A stretch of 31,092 nucleotides of DNA from the NCBI GenBank assembly GCA_964614375.1, contig CAZTLI010000008.1, forward strand, positions 1 to 31,092. Reading direction: 5' to 3'. Numbering within the stretch: position 1 is the stretch's first letter; each line of letters begins with the position of its first letter. A model generated the notes under the pieces. The model was not told where the DNA came from. It saw nothing but the letters and a program-made list of their open reading frames with translations, and ran no database searches. Positions 16,243-24,371 of the stretch are shown one piece after another. The stretch comes from CAZTLI01 sp964614375 (GTDB lineage Bacteria > Chloroflexota > Anaerolineae > Aggregatilineales > Phototrophicaceae). Both the position numbers and the translations under genes were made by a program.

Positions 16243-16316
16243 GCTTTCTGTCACCTCAGGTTGATGACAGAAAGCATATATTGAAAATCTTCTATATAAA
16301 TGATAATCTATGTATG
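16243..16316 (+). promoter_or_regulatory. Conserved promoter module of the arsDA operon
   Basis: A perfect 11-base inverted repeat, GCTTTCTGTCA (16243-16253) and TGACAGAAAGC (16265-16275), contains the TGTCA-N11-TGACA core. Exactly 20 bases after TGACA comes TTCTATATAAA (16290-16300), then TGATAATCTATGTATG. The start of arsD is 137 bases further on, leaving a leader of about 130 bases with no clear structure. Confidence 0.7.
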
Positions 16317-16453
16317 TAAGTGAGATGATTGATGTAACCATATGCAACGAAAAGGTGAGCGTTTTGACCTGATCGATGGGTTTGAACGCGGGAACATCTG
16401 AAGAGGAATTCAACTGGCTCAATAGAGTCGAATGATGTAAGGAGACATATTCA

Positions 16454-16813
16454 ATGAGCGAAGGTATAACCCTGTACGACACACCGATGCCTGCTACCCA
16501 GCGCGCCGAGGTGGAACTGTTCGATCCGCCGATGTGCTGCCCCACCGGGCTGTGCGGTCCAACCCTCGACCAGACCTTGCTGGACGTGAACGAGATGGTG
16601 CTGGCGCTGAAGGCAGCAAACATCCATATCGAGCGTTACCAGATGACATCCCATCCCCAGTCATTCATCAACAATGCGGAGGTGATGCGCCTGGTGCGTG
16701 AACAGCAGCTGGCGGCGCTGCCAATCACGATGGTCAAGGGCAAGGTCATCAAGGTGGGCGCGTATCCTACCTTGCCTGAAGTACAAAGCGCGCTGAACGG
16801 CGGCGCGAAATGA
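16454..16813 (+). CDS. arsD: ArsD arsenite metallochaperone
   Basis: 119 aa. The thioredoxin-like fold carries MCCPTGLCGP with C28, C29 and C34, the same spacing as the three As(III)-binding cysteines of E. coli ArsD; a C-terminal second cysteine pair is absent. LALKAANIHIERYQMTSHP and LPITMVKGKVIKVGAYP are further family features. It hands As(III) to ArsA. The start has AAGGAGA upstream and the stop overlaps arsA (ATGA). First gene of a six-gene operon. Confidence 0.93.
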   Translation: MSEGITLYDTPMPATQRAEVELFDPPMCCPTGLCGPTLDQTLLDVNEMVLALKAANIHIERYQMTSHPQSFINNAEVMRLVREQQLAALPITMVKGKVIKVGAYPTLPEVQSALNGGAK

Positions 16814-18699
16814 CCGCACGATTTATCTTCTTCTCCGGCAAAGGCGGCGTTGGCAAGACCTCGATGGCTTGCACAACGGCTGTGCGCTATGCCGACGAAG
16901 GCAAACGAACGTTGATCGTCACCACCGATCCAGCCTCTAACCTGGCGGATGTTTTTGAGCAGCCCATCGGTCATAAGATTACACCTATTGACGGCGTACC
17001 GAATCTATGGGCGATGGAGATTGACCCCGACCGCGCAACCGAAGAATATAAGGATCGCGCCCTGGCGCCCATCCGGGCAGTTTTCCCACCGCAGATGGTG
17101 CAGGTGATGGAAGAGCAGATGAGCGGACCCTGTACCGCCGAAGTTGCGGCCTTCGACCGCTTCACTGATTTCCTGGATACAGCCGCCGACGGGAATAGTC
17201 CCTTCGATGTGGTTATCTTCGACACGGCTCCCACCGGCCATACCTTGCGCTTGATTGAACTGCCCATCGAGTGGAGCCGTTCCATTGACGAGGCGGCGCA
17301 GGGCAGCGGCCAGACCTGCATTGGCCCGGCAGCGGCCATTCAGGATGCCAGGCAAAAATACGAACGCACGGTGGCGACCATGCGGAATCCGGCGCAGACC
17401 CGCTTCATCTTCGTCTTGCAGCCGGAAGCGACCTCGATTAAAGAGACCGTGCGCGCGACCGATGAACTGGGCAAGCTCGGTATCCATACACATGAGCTGA
17501 TTGTCAACGGTATTCTCCCGCCGGAAGAAACTGCCAATCTGCTGTTTGCTCAGCGGATTCAGATGCAGGCGGCTTACCTGACGCAGATCGCGCGCGATCT
17601 GCCTTTGCCTGCCCGGCGAATGTACCTGCTCGACGGTGAAATCAAAGGGAACGCCCGCTTACGTGAAGTCGCCGCAATGCTGTTCGACGGCAAGGGCGTG
17701 TCTGCAAAGCCTGTAGCGCGAGATCATCAGGTGATGAATTCCTCTGAGCATCGGTTGGGCACAAATTCGGATGTGTTACAGCGGCTTCTGCCCAATGGAC
17801 ACAGACGCACGGTGTTCTTTGCAGGCAAAGGCGGCGTAGGCAAGACGGTGGCTTCATGTACCACTGCCGTCTGGCTGGCTCGGCAGGGATATAAAACGCT
17901 CCTATTGACCACTGACCCTGCGGCTCATCTTGGGGACGTGCTGGGCGTTCCTGTAGGCGATAGCATCGCGCCCGTGGACGGTGTACCCAATCTGTGGGCC
18001 ACCAGGATCGACCCCAAAGCTGCTGGTGAAGCCTATAAAATCCGCATTCTGGCTGATGCGCGGCGGCGAGGGCGTCCCGAATCCGCTCTCAAGGTGATGC
18101 GAGAAGAATTGAATTCGCCTTGTACCGAAGAAATTGCGGCATTCGATTTGTTCATCGAGTATGCCTCTCAAGCCGACTGGGAAGCGGTGGTCTTCGATAC
18201 CGCGCCGACGGGTCACACATTGCGAATGCTGGAACTGCCGGTTGAATGGAGCAAACAGTTGGATGTCAAAGTGTTCGCTTCGGTGGACACGGTGGCGGCG
18301 GATGATGTCGCCAAGCAGCATTTTAGCGCGGTAATCGACATGATGCGCGATCCTGACAGCAGCACATTTGCTTACGTGATGTATCCCGAAGCAACCCCAA
18401 TCATCGAAGCCTACCGGGCCAGCGAGGAATTGAGGACGCTCGGCATTCAGCCCGGACTGGTGGTTGCCAACCTGGTGCTGCCGCCCGACCAGTGTACGAC
18501 CCCTTTCAGCCGGGCCCGGCGCGCCATGCAGGAACAATATCTGGAACAAATCGCGGCGCGTTTCCCGGTGCCAGTGCTTCAAATCCCGCTGCTGCCACAA
18601 GAGGTCAAGGGATTGGATGTGCTGACGACACTCGGTGAGCAGATCTATGGTCAAGCTGTACCTAACTCATTTGAACCAGCGGAGGGGACTGCACGATGA
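16810..18699 (+). CDS. arsA: ArsA arsenite-stimulated ATPase (two-domain)
   Basis: 629 aa, two homologous halves. P-loops SGKGGVGKTSMA (from residue 9) and AGKGGVGKTVASC (338-350), each with TTDPA and DTAPTGHTLR. C108, C170 and C438 correspond to the three As(III)-binding cysteines of E. coli ArsA, two in the N-half and one in the C-half. It accepts arsenite from ArsD and energises efflux, here presumably by ACR3 since no ArsB is present. The linker lies around residues 295-335. Overlaps arsD before it and the YlbF-like gene after it by ATGA. Confidence 0.95.
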   Translation: MTARFIFFSGKGGVGKTSMACTTAVRYADEGKRTLIVTTDPASNLADVFEQPIGHKITPIDGVPNLWAMEIDPDRATEEYKDRALAPIRAVFPPQMVQVMEEQMSGPCTAEVAAFDRFTDFLDTAADGNSPFDVVIFDTAPTGHTLRLIELPIEWSRSIDEAAQGSGQTCIGPAAAIQDARQKYERTVATMRNPAQTRFIFVLQPEATSIKETVRATDELGKLGIHTHELIVNGILPPEETANLLFAQRIQMQAAYLTQIARDLPLPARRMYLLDGEIKGNARLREVAAMLFDGKGVSAKPVARDHQVMNSSEHRLGTNSDVLQRLLPNGHRRTVFFAGKGGVGKTVASCTTAVWLARQGYKTLLLTTDPAAHLGDVLGVPVGDSIAPVDGVPNLWATRIDPKAAGEAYKIRILADARRRGRPESALKVMREELNSPCTEEIAAFDLFIEYASQADWEAVVFDTAPTGHTLRMLELPVEWSKQLDVKVFASVDTVAADDVAKQHFSAVIDMMRDPDSSTFAYVMYPEATPIIEAYRASEELRTLGIQPGLVVANLVLPPDQCTTPFSRARRAMQEQYLEQIAARFPVPVLQIPLLPQEVKGLDVLTTLGEQIYGQAVPNSFEPAEGTAR

Positions 18700-19088
18700 T
18701 CGAAAACACGTTAACCGACCTTGAACTGACTTCCGAAGTACGCCACGCGCTGGACGATTTTGCTGCCGCTCTCGGCGAGACGCCCCAGTTTACTCGGTTT
18801 GAACAGGCGGCTAGTGCGCTGCGGGCTGATGAGGAGGCCCAAAACGCGATTTTCGCTTATGAATCCAGGCAGAGGTCTCTACAAATGCTGTTGATGCTGA
18901 ACGCGGCGAGTGAAGAGGAACAGTCTGAGCTGGAAAGCCTTCGTCAGACGGTCTTCAGCAGCCCGACGGTGATGAGCTATGTGAGCGCACAGGACGATCT
19001 GATGGCATTGTGTCAGGCTGTCAACGATCTGTTATCCCACCAACTGGGAATGCGATTTGCCCTCCGACGCGGTGGATGCTGCGGCTGA
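18696..19088 (+). CDS. YlbF/YmcA-family protein 1
   Basis: 130 aa, almost entirely helical. A DUF964-type core (LRADEEAQNAIFAYESRQ, then EELESLRQTV-like spacing and SYVSAQDDLMALCQAVNDLL) matches the YlbF/YmcA family. The C-terminus is RRGGCCG, a cysteine pair. In Bacillus, YlbF, YmcA and YaaT form a complex that carries Fe-S clusters through such cysteines and affects RNA processing. Here the gene is coupled to arsA by an ATGA overlap, so an arsenic-related, thiol-based role is inferred. Confidence 0.75.
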   Translation: MIENTLTDLELTSEVRHALDDFAAALGETPQFTRFEQAASALRADEEAQNAIFAYESRQRSLQMLLMLNAASEEEQSELESLRQTVFSSPTVMSYVSAQDDLMALCQAVNDLLSHQLGMRFALRRGGCCG

Positions 19089-19101
19089 AAGGTATGGAAC
19101 A

Positions 19102-19485
19102 ATGAATAGCCCAGAATTAGATCTCACCCCTGCTTTGCTGGCCGCCGCAGAGAAACTGGCGGAAACACTCGGACGTATTGAGCCAATTGCCGCTTTCCAG
19201 CGAGCAAAAGCCCGATATGATGCCGATACAGAAGTCCAGTCAATAATTGAACAGTACACGGCGGCGCGAACGGACTTGCAGCTTCGGCAGGCGAACGGCA
19301 GCATTACTCAGGCCGACTTGAACCGCCTGCGCGATCTTCAGCGCCAGGTGCAGGCGAATGCTGTTGTGGTTGATTTCGTCGGCACGCAGCAGGTGGCCGC
19401 GGTTTACCTGAGCGATGTGGTGCAGGAACTTGACGAACTGATCGGCATGGATTTTGCGTCGCTGGCGAGTCCTTCGACCTGCTGA
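19102..19485 (+). CDS. YlbF/YmcA-family protein 2
   Basis: 127 aa from the ATG at 19102 (an earlier in-frame start at 19057 would run through the end of the previous gene). The same helical family: EPIAAFQRAKARYDADTEV, then TQADLNRLRDLQRQVQANAVV and LSDVVQELDELIGMDF. Ends in a single cysteine (PSTC). The two YlbF-like proteins, encoded side by side, could form a heterodimer as YlbF and YmcA do. Confidence 0.75.
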   Translation: MNSPELDLTPALLAAAEKLAETLGRIEPIAAFQRAKARYDADTEVQSIIEQYTAARTDLQLRQANGSITQADLNRLRDLQRQVQANAVVVDFVGTQQVAAVYLSDVVQELDELIGMDFASLASPSTC

Positions 19486-19617
19486 CGGGATGGGGAGATC
19501 AGACGCGCGGGAGAGGTTTACCGGGGTGAACCCATGTGTTTGACTAGCAGAGGTGTTCAGGTTCCCTTGTAACAAACACCCCAGCGTTGCCGGACATTCA
19601 AATGAAGGGAGTTATGT

Positions 19618-19839
19618 ATGCCTGTGTACGATTTTCGGTGCGACGAATGCGATGCGGTCTTCGAGGTTCGCGCTTCGATCCAGGAGAAGGGTGCTGGACT
19701 AAACCCGATCTGCCCGAAGTGTCACAGTCCTAAAGTCCAGCAGCTCATCACCGCTGCACTGCTGATACACAGTAGCAGGGAGAGCAGTTTGTCTTTCCCA
19801 GCATGTAATCCAAACGCGCAAGGAGGCTGCTGTCGATGA
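19618..19839 (+). CDS. FmdB-family zinc-ribbon protein
   Basis: 73 aa. MPVYDFRCDECDAVFEVR and CPKCHSPKVQQLI give the two CxxC knuckles of the FmdB zinc ribbon. The tail NPNAQGGCCR adds a cysteine pair after a short linker. Preceded by GAAGGGAG and by a 132-base spacer with small inverted repeats. It overlaps the next gene by ATGA. Confidence 0.8.
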   Translation: MPVYDFRCDECDAVFEVRASIQEKGAGLNPICPKCHSPKVQQLITAALLIHSSRESSLSFPACNPNAQGGCCR

Positions 19840-20129
19840 CCGCCACCACTTCAGTGCAGATCATTGGCGCGCCGGTAGCTTGCGCCGAAGGCGTGAAAGA
19901 CTCCTGGCGGGACGTTGCAGCCTGGGCTGCTGATCAACTGTGCCGCCGCTTCGGCGATGCTATCCACGTCCAATACTTCGATCTCTTTGATGCCGACTGC
20001 CCGACACTGCCACCTGAGGCACAGCTTCCGCTCGTTCTGGTCAATGGCGAGGTGTTGAGCAGCGGCAGCAAGATTTCGATCCCGGCAATTCGCAAACGAT
20101 TGGAAATGTTGGGGTTGGTTGCTGTTTGA
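19836..20129 (+). CDS. Small thioredoxin-fold-like protein
   Basis: 97 aa. An N-terminal strand VQIIGAPVACAEG carries one Cys where thioredoxin-like proteins have their active site; LPLVLVNGEVLSSGSKISIPAIRKRL is the typical cis-proline strand and final helix. Cysteines at about 16, 36 and 55. Resembles small glutaredoxin/DUF1462-like proteins. Last gene of the arsDA operon; it may reduce or carry thiol-bound arsenic, which is inference. Confidence 0.6.
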   Translation: MTATTSVQIIGAPVACAEGVKDSWRDVAAWAADQLCRRFGDAIHVQYFDLFDADCPTLPPEAQLPLVLVNGEVLSSGSKISIPAIRKRLEMLGLVAV

Positions 20130-20168
20130 CTGTTCTGAAAAATTCAGTCAAATGTGAAGGGGCAGAAC

Positions 20169-20495
20169 ATGACCAGTACAACAGCCCCTGTTATGCGAAT
20201 CGAAGGGCAAGTTCCTTTTGCCACATCTATCTATTGCTGGCTGAAAGTGGACAGCCTTGATGTGGATGTCCTGACGAGGAATAGTCGCAGCTATGAACAT
20301 CCATTTTTAGCGTGGGAGATGGTGCGCTAGTATCGAAATCCATTCTTTGTCCACGGCACAGGTTTTGAAGGTTATCTCATTCAGCGATGCCGGTCGGCAG
20401 ATCAGGCGCTGGATGAAACCCCTGACACAACCCAACTTGGTCAAATCCCGCTTGATCAGACCGAATTTTGGTACACCTGCACCAATCCGTGCTGA
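20169..20495 (+). pseudogene. Possible small gene interrupted by an in-frame TAG
   Basis: ATG 20169 follows GAAGGGGCAGAAC and encodes 53 residues (MRIEGQVPFATSIYCWLKVD...) to a TAG at 20328-20330. The same frame continues for another 54 residues with protein-like content (NPFFVHGTGFEGYLIQRC...FWYTCTNPC) to TGA at 20493. No known domain was recognised. It lies 39 bases after the arsDA operon. It may be a gene broken by a nonsense mutation, or chance. Confidence 0.35.
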
Positions 20496-20633
20496 CTTAT
20501 CCAAAAAAGATTTGACCTGTTCAGAAGTCTGTAGCGCCATGATATTCACAATGATGGATGCTGTGCCATTCTTTTTCGGCTCATGGGTGCCTCTGATTGA
20601 TGAGCTGTCGGTCATCGTGATAATGGCCGGCGG

Positions 20634-21617
20634 TTAACGATGTTCTGCGGTTAATTGTCCAATCGCGCATCCCGGAAATGTCAATGCAAAGCCAAACCAC
20701 CGCATCAACAACTGCATCGGACGCTCAAGGACGATGGTTTCGCCTTCGGCATTCGTGTAGTGGTCATTTTGAATAGTGCCACCGTTACTCAAATGTAGAA
20801 CATCCTCACGCCAGACAGCATGGTTCACGCCAGCAAGATAAACGGCAGTCGGTGCGATAGCATTAGGGGTCTGATACACCAGCAACTTGCGCCCGTCAAA
20901 TTCAGTCACCAACACATTATCGTGGGCATAGACAAGTGTCAGTGGATAGTAAACGCTCGTTTCGTCGTTCCAAATGCCCAGTCCCAGCGTATAACGAGGT
21001 AGACGTGTGTCTTCAAATACGAGCATATCCACCGCTGCATCCATAAATTTCTGCGGCTTCTTTTGCATTTTCATCATCAGTGGGGACAGACCGGCTTCAG
21101 CCTCCGAAGGTGTTGTAAGCAGCACCCGTGCCGCCGGTTGATACGCCAGGACTTCACCGACGGTCATATGGCGTGTGGTTGTCAGAAGTTGGAGCTTGTG
21201 ACCTGCCCGACTACCATGTATGGCCTCGCCCGTGATGTGATTCCAGTAGGTATCCGTCACATCATCCCAGATTAATAGCAGCCCATTGTAACTTCCACGA
21301 CGATGAAACCTGAGCGTTTCGCCGTCTAATACTGGATCAAAGACCATCCCGGCATTACACGCATTGCAAAACGTCATCATCCACGCTTGACCGTCAATCT
21401 GCCCTTGAATGACATTGTAACAAACCACAGTCGCCAGTGGGAACGTCATCACTTGCCCCGCAAATTCAAAGGTGAGCAGTTCAACGTCGGGGGCGAGAAC
21501 ATTATTAGCTGCCGCTTCTTGGAGGAGGTGCATGATGTTGATTTCCAGACGTGGCGGGTACAGGTTGCTATCCAGATAATCTTCTAATACCGCATTACGC
21601 ATATCAAACTCGGTCAT
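20634..21617 (-). CDS. DUF3179-domain protein
   Basis: 327 aa. Start taken at 21617 (MTEFDMRNAV) because AGAGGATGTC precedes it; a frame extension to 21695 lacks a ribosome site. The DUF3179 core shows FPLATVVCYNVIQ, then MMTFCNACNAGMVFDPVLDG with its cysteine pair, LLIWDDVTDTYWNHITGEA, and a second half with VYYPLTLVYAHDNVL. No signal peptide is obvious. Function of the family is unknown. Confidence 0.8.
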   Translation of the reverse strand: MTEFDMRNAVLEDYLDSNLYPPRLEINIMHLLQEAAANNVLAPDVELLTFEFAGQVMTFPLATVVCYNVIQGQIDGQAWMMTFCNACNAGMVFDPVLDGETLRFHRRGSYNGLLLIWDDVTDTYWNHITGEAIHGSRAGHKLQLLTTTRHMTVGEVLAYQPAARVLLTTPSEAEAGLSPLMMKMQKKPQKFMDAAVDMLVFEDTRLPRYTLGLGIWNDETSVYYPLTLVYAHDNVLVTEFDGRKLLVYQTPNAIAPTAVYLAGVNHAVWREDVLHLSNGGTIQNDHYTNAEGETIVLERPMQLLMRWFGFALTFPGCAIGQLTAEHR

Positions 21618-21884
21618 GACATCCTCTTTTGTTCGCTCATCCAGAACTGTGTGAAGAATGGAATGATTACAGCTAACCAGAAAGCTGCTGTCCACAATTT
21701 CATTATAGTAAATATTCGTGCAAAAGATGTGAAACAGATGTTAAGACAGTGAAACACCGCATCAGAAATGGCTTATCGTCTGCTGCGCGCCTTACCGATT
21801 TTCGCATCACATTATTTCGCGTGAATGCAGTTCGTGCTATGATAAGTCTTATAGGAAACCAGAACTATTCAAAGAGGAATCGCC

Positions 21885-22925
21885 ATGACAGCCAATGATG
21901 GCGCAATGGTACGCGAAGCCATCCGAGCCTATCGCGCAGGCAGCCGGTCTGAAGCCCGTGCGCTGCTCGAAAAAGCAGTCGAAGCCAATCAATATAACGA
22001 ACAAGCGTGGTTGTGGTTAAGCGCGGTGGTCGAAACACCCGATGAACAACGCACCTGTCTGGAGAATGTGCTGGTCATCAACCCCAATAACGAAAACGCC
22101 AGACAAGGCATTGCCATGCTTGATTCAAAAAGTGGCGCGCCCGCAGCAACTAGTCCATCAGCTCCTGTTGCAGAAGACGACCCCTTCGCCGATCTTGACT
22201 TTGCTTCAGACAGCAGTCCGTCCGCATCTAGTGGCGCGGCTTTCACCAGCCCACCGCCTGCTGTCGAACCGCCTACGGCAACCAGTAGTGCCAGCGCCAA
22301 TTATAATCCTGCCAATGAACCGTCTGCCGAAGATTACGATGCCTGGATGGATAGCCTGGACATCGGCAGCGAGGCTTCCCCACCCGCGAGTACCGCAGCC
22401 TCACCCTTCGGCGGTAGCCTGGAAGATGATTTCAGCTTTCTGGATGATGCCGCGACTAGCCCGCCGCCCGCTGCCCAGAGTTATAACAATCAAGATTATG
22501 AAGATACCTTCGACGATCTCTTTGGCGAGGAGAGTCTTGCGCCTTCGTCAACCAGCATCGACGGGCCATTTTCGTCTACGGTACTCGATGACGATATGGA
22601 CTTTCTCGACGATGTTGAGGATGAACCCGTCCGCGCCAAAGCCAGCATCATGTCTCCGGGTCGCGAAGCCGCCAGCAGTGATGACCTGCTGAATAGCTTC
22701 GAGACCGACCTCGCCGGGGGGGATTTTATTACAGACTATGAGAGTGGTGACTTTGATGAGCCTGACCCGGCAGAGTATTTCCGGGCAATACCGAAGAACA
22801 TTAAGTCTACCCGTCTACCGGGCACGGTTGAACGACCGGCGCCTATCCTGCTCGTCGCAATGGTCGCTTTGATTATCGCCAACCTTGGCGCACTCGGTCT
22901 CATCCTGTCTAAAATCGCGGGCTGA
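21885..22925 (+). CDS. TPR-like protein with disordered middle and C-terminal membrane anchor
   Basis: 346 aa. Residues about 5-80 form two TPR-like helical repeats (REAIRAYRAGSRSEARALLE, then NEQAWLWLSAVVETPDEQ). A long acidic Ser/Pro/Ala/Asp-rich stretch (about 85-300) is probably disordered, and a single hydrophobic helix (about 320-343) ends the protein, placing the rest in the cytoplasm. The N-terminal repeat style is frequent in Chloroflexota. Ribosome site AAAGAGGAA. Function unknown; a scaffold role is plausible. Confidence 0.75.
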   Translation: MTANDGAMVREAIRAYRAGSRSEARALLEKAVEANQYNEQAWLWLSAVVETPDEQRTCLENVLVINPNNENARQGIAMLDSKSGAPAATSPSAPVAEDDPFADLDFASDSSPSASSGAAFTSPPPAVEPPTATSSASANYNPANEPSAEDYDAWMDSLDIGSEASPPASTAASPFGGSLEDDFSFLDDAATSPPPAAQSYNNQDYEDTFDDLFGEESLAPSSTSIDGPFSSTVLDDDMDFLDDVEDEPVRAKASIMSPGREAASSDDLLNSFETDLAGGDFITDYESGDFDEPDPAEYFRAIPKNIKSTRLPGTVERPAPILLVAMVALIIANLGALGLILSKIAG

Positions 22926-22967
22926 TCCATTTACGCCGATTTGCCAATCATGCGCTGGAATGCCCGC

Positions 22968-22997
22968 TAGACAAATGGGCAAAACCTGTGCTATTAT
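22968..22997 (+). promoter_or_regulatory. Likely promoter of rpsT
   Basis: TAGACA (22968-22973) and TATTAT (22992-22997) are 18 bases apart, close to the sigma-70 consensus. They lie about 75 bases before the rpsT start codon. Confidence 0.5.
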
Positions 22998-23030
22998 TCT
23001 GGCCTGAATTGAACATGAAACATCGGTTTG

Positions 23031-23061
23031 AAAGGAGAAAGCGTCGCCCTTTTGGGTGCGC
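23031..23061 (+). promoter_or_regulatory. rpsT leader: ribosome site separated from the start by a hairpin
   Basis: AAAGGAG (23031-23037) is 35 bases from the rpsT ATG, too far to act directly. Between them GCG-T-CGCCC, a TTTT loop and GGGTGCGC (23041-23061) form a hairpin with one bulged base. Folding it would bring the ribosome site to about 14 bases. It may also be a site for autogenous control by S20. Confidence 0.45.
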
Positions 23062-23072
23062 TGGACAAATTT

Positions 23073-23345
23073 ATGGCTAATCACAAGTCCGCATTGAAGC
23101 GTATCCGCCAGAACGAAAAGCGGCGTATCCACAATCGCCACTTTCGCAATCGTGCGCGCACACTGGTCAAGAATGCACGCACGGCCATCGCAGACGCCGA
23201 TTTAGAAGCAGCCCGTGAAGCCACACGCATCGCCGTTCGTGATTTGGATATGGCGGCCAGCCGCGGCACACTTCATCATCGCAATGTGGCCCGCCGTAAG
23301 AGCCGTTTGATGAAGCAGCTTGCGAAACTCGAAAAACAAGCCTAG
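23073..23345 (+). CDS. rpsT: 30S ribosomal protein S20
   Basis: 90 aa, typical length. MANHKSALKRIRQNEKRR at the start is the family signature; the basic helical body and the C-terminal NVARRKSRLMKQLAKLEK are also typical. The start at 23073 is set by homology, not by the ribosome site. It binds 16S rRNA in the small subunit. Monocistronic, between its own promoter and a terminator. Confidence 0.95.
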   Translation: MANHKSALKRIRQNEKRRIHNRHFRNRARTLVKNARTAIADADLEAAREATRIAVRDLDMAASRGTLHHRNVARRKSRLMKQLAKLEKQA

Positions 23346-23380
23346 CTATATCGTTTCGCAGGCAGCATGGTAAACGAAAA

Positions 23381-23408
23381 CCGACCACGCGGGTCGGCTT
23401 TTTGTTTT
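23381..23408 (+). terminator. Rho-independent terminator of rpsT
   Basis: CCGACC (23381-23386), short loop, GGTCGG (23392-23397), then CTTTTTGTTTT. On the other strand the preceding run of A bases gives a weaker T-run, so it may also serve the convergent regulator gene. Confidence 0.85.
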
Positions 23409-23416
23409 GGAAAATG

Positions 23417-24085
23417 TCAGTGCCCATTGAGGTCAGGGACATCGAGCCGATAGCCGACACCCCGTATCGTCTTCAAATATCCGGGTAAGCCCCCCTTTTC
23501 CATCGCTTTCCGTACCCAGCGGATATGCACATCCAACGTGCGTGTATCGCCCATATAATCTGTATCCCAAATGGTTTCCATTAACGTCTTGCGGTTCACG
23601 GTTTTACCCGGATGGCGCAAAAATGTCTCAATCAAGAGGGCTTGTTTAGGCGTCAGTGGAAATTCATGCCCATTTATGGTCAAGATACGCCGCACCAGAT
23701 TCATCGCAAAGGGACCACACGTTAATGTCGCATCATCCTTCGCCTGCATGAGCCGTTCGATACTATTGACCAATTTGCGGGGCGTAAAAGCCGGTATTAA
23801 CTGCACTTCGGCGGGCGACTCGGTATGTCTACGCGGCCCGGTGTGCATGTGAATGAGGGGCAGATGGGGGAAAGCATCGTACACTTTGCGGCAAAGCCGT
23901 TCGCCCGATGTTCGCATCGAAATCGAATCCAATACAATAATGTGCGGATGCCATTGGGGAATCACCGTCAACGCCGCTTGCCCACTGGAAACGACACAGA
24001 CATCATAACGCTTACGCAGCGCAGCAATGAAATGTGCTCGTCGGGCTTTGGTGTGCCCAATATATATCACTTTGGCTTCCGCCAT
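23417..24085 (-). CDS. OmpR/PhoB-type regulator with an atypical receiver
   Basis: 222 aa. The N-terminal domain has receiver character, but the acidic pair is missing (VIYIGHTKARR); D53 in IIVLDSISM remains. Without the Mg-binding acids, normal phosphorylation is unlikely. The C-terminal winged helix is intact (about residues 120-217: FPLTPKQALLIETFLRHPG, then TLDVHIRWVRKAME and IRGVGYRL). It probably regulates transcription by a non-canonical signal. No kinase is adjacent. Confidence 0.85.
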   Translation of the reverse strand: MAEAKVIYIGHTKARRAHFIAALRKRYDVCVVSSGQAALTVIPQWHPHIIVLDSISMRTSGERLCRKVYDAFPHLPLIHMHTGPRRHTESPAEVQLIPAFTPRKLVNSIERLMQAKDDATLTCGPFAMNLVRRILTINGHEFPLTPKQALLIETFLRHPGKTVNRKTLMETIWDTDYMGDTRTLDVHIRWVRKAMEKGGLPGYLKTIRGVGYRLDVPDLNGH

Positions 24086-24371
24086 TCAGGTCACCCCCTA
24101 ACGCCTGTTCATATCACCCTATGTTCTGCAACTGGTGTGTGTCAAATTGGGTATCATGCGGCATAATCTAATGTGGGATAATTACCTGATATTCATCAGC
24201 TCAGGTATCACAGTTGATAACAACCCACACCTATTCAGACGCAACCAGAGTATGGGGCAAACGCAAGATTTTGGCGTTTTTGTGGACATTCAGCAACATG
24301 GTGTGAGAAGCCGATTATAGCATAGAAAGGAGACAGGCGCATTCCCTGTTTATCAGCAGTAGGGGTAGAAT

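Noticed and set aside
16249..16316. TGACA of the shared module as a -35 box
   Set aside because: The AT-rich block starts 20 bases later and its best -10-like hexamers are more than 23 bases away, too far for a sigma-70 pair.
17902..18654. 250-codon minus-strand open frame
   Set aside because: Antisense shadow of the second half of ArsA.
20347..20637. Overlapping open frames on both strands before the DUF3179 gene
   Set aside because: Neither has a recognisable domain; they overlap the frame with the in-frame TAG and cannot all be coding.
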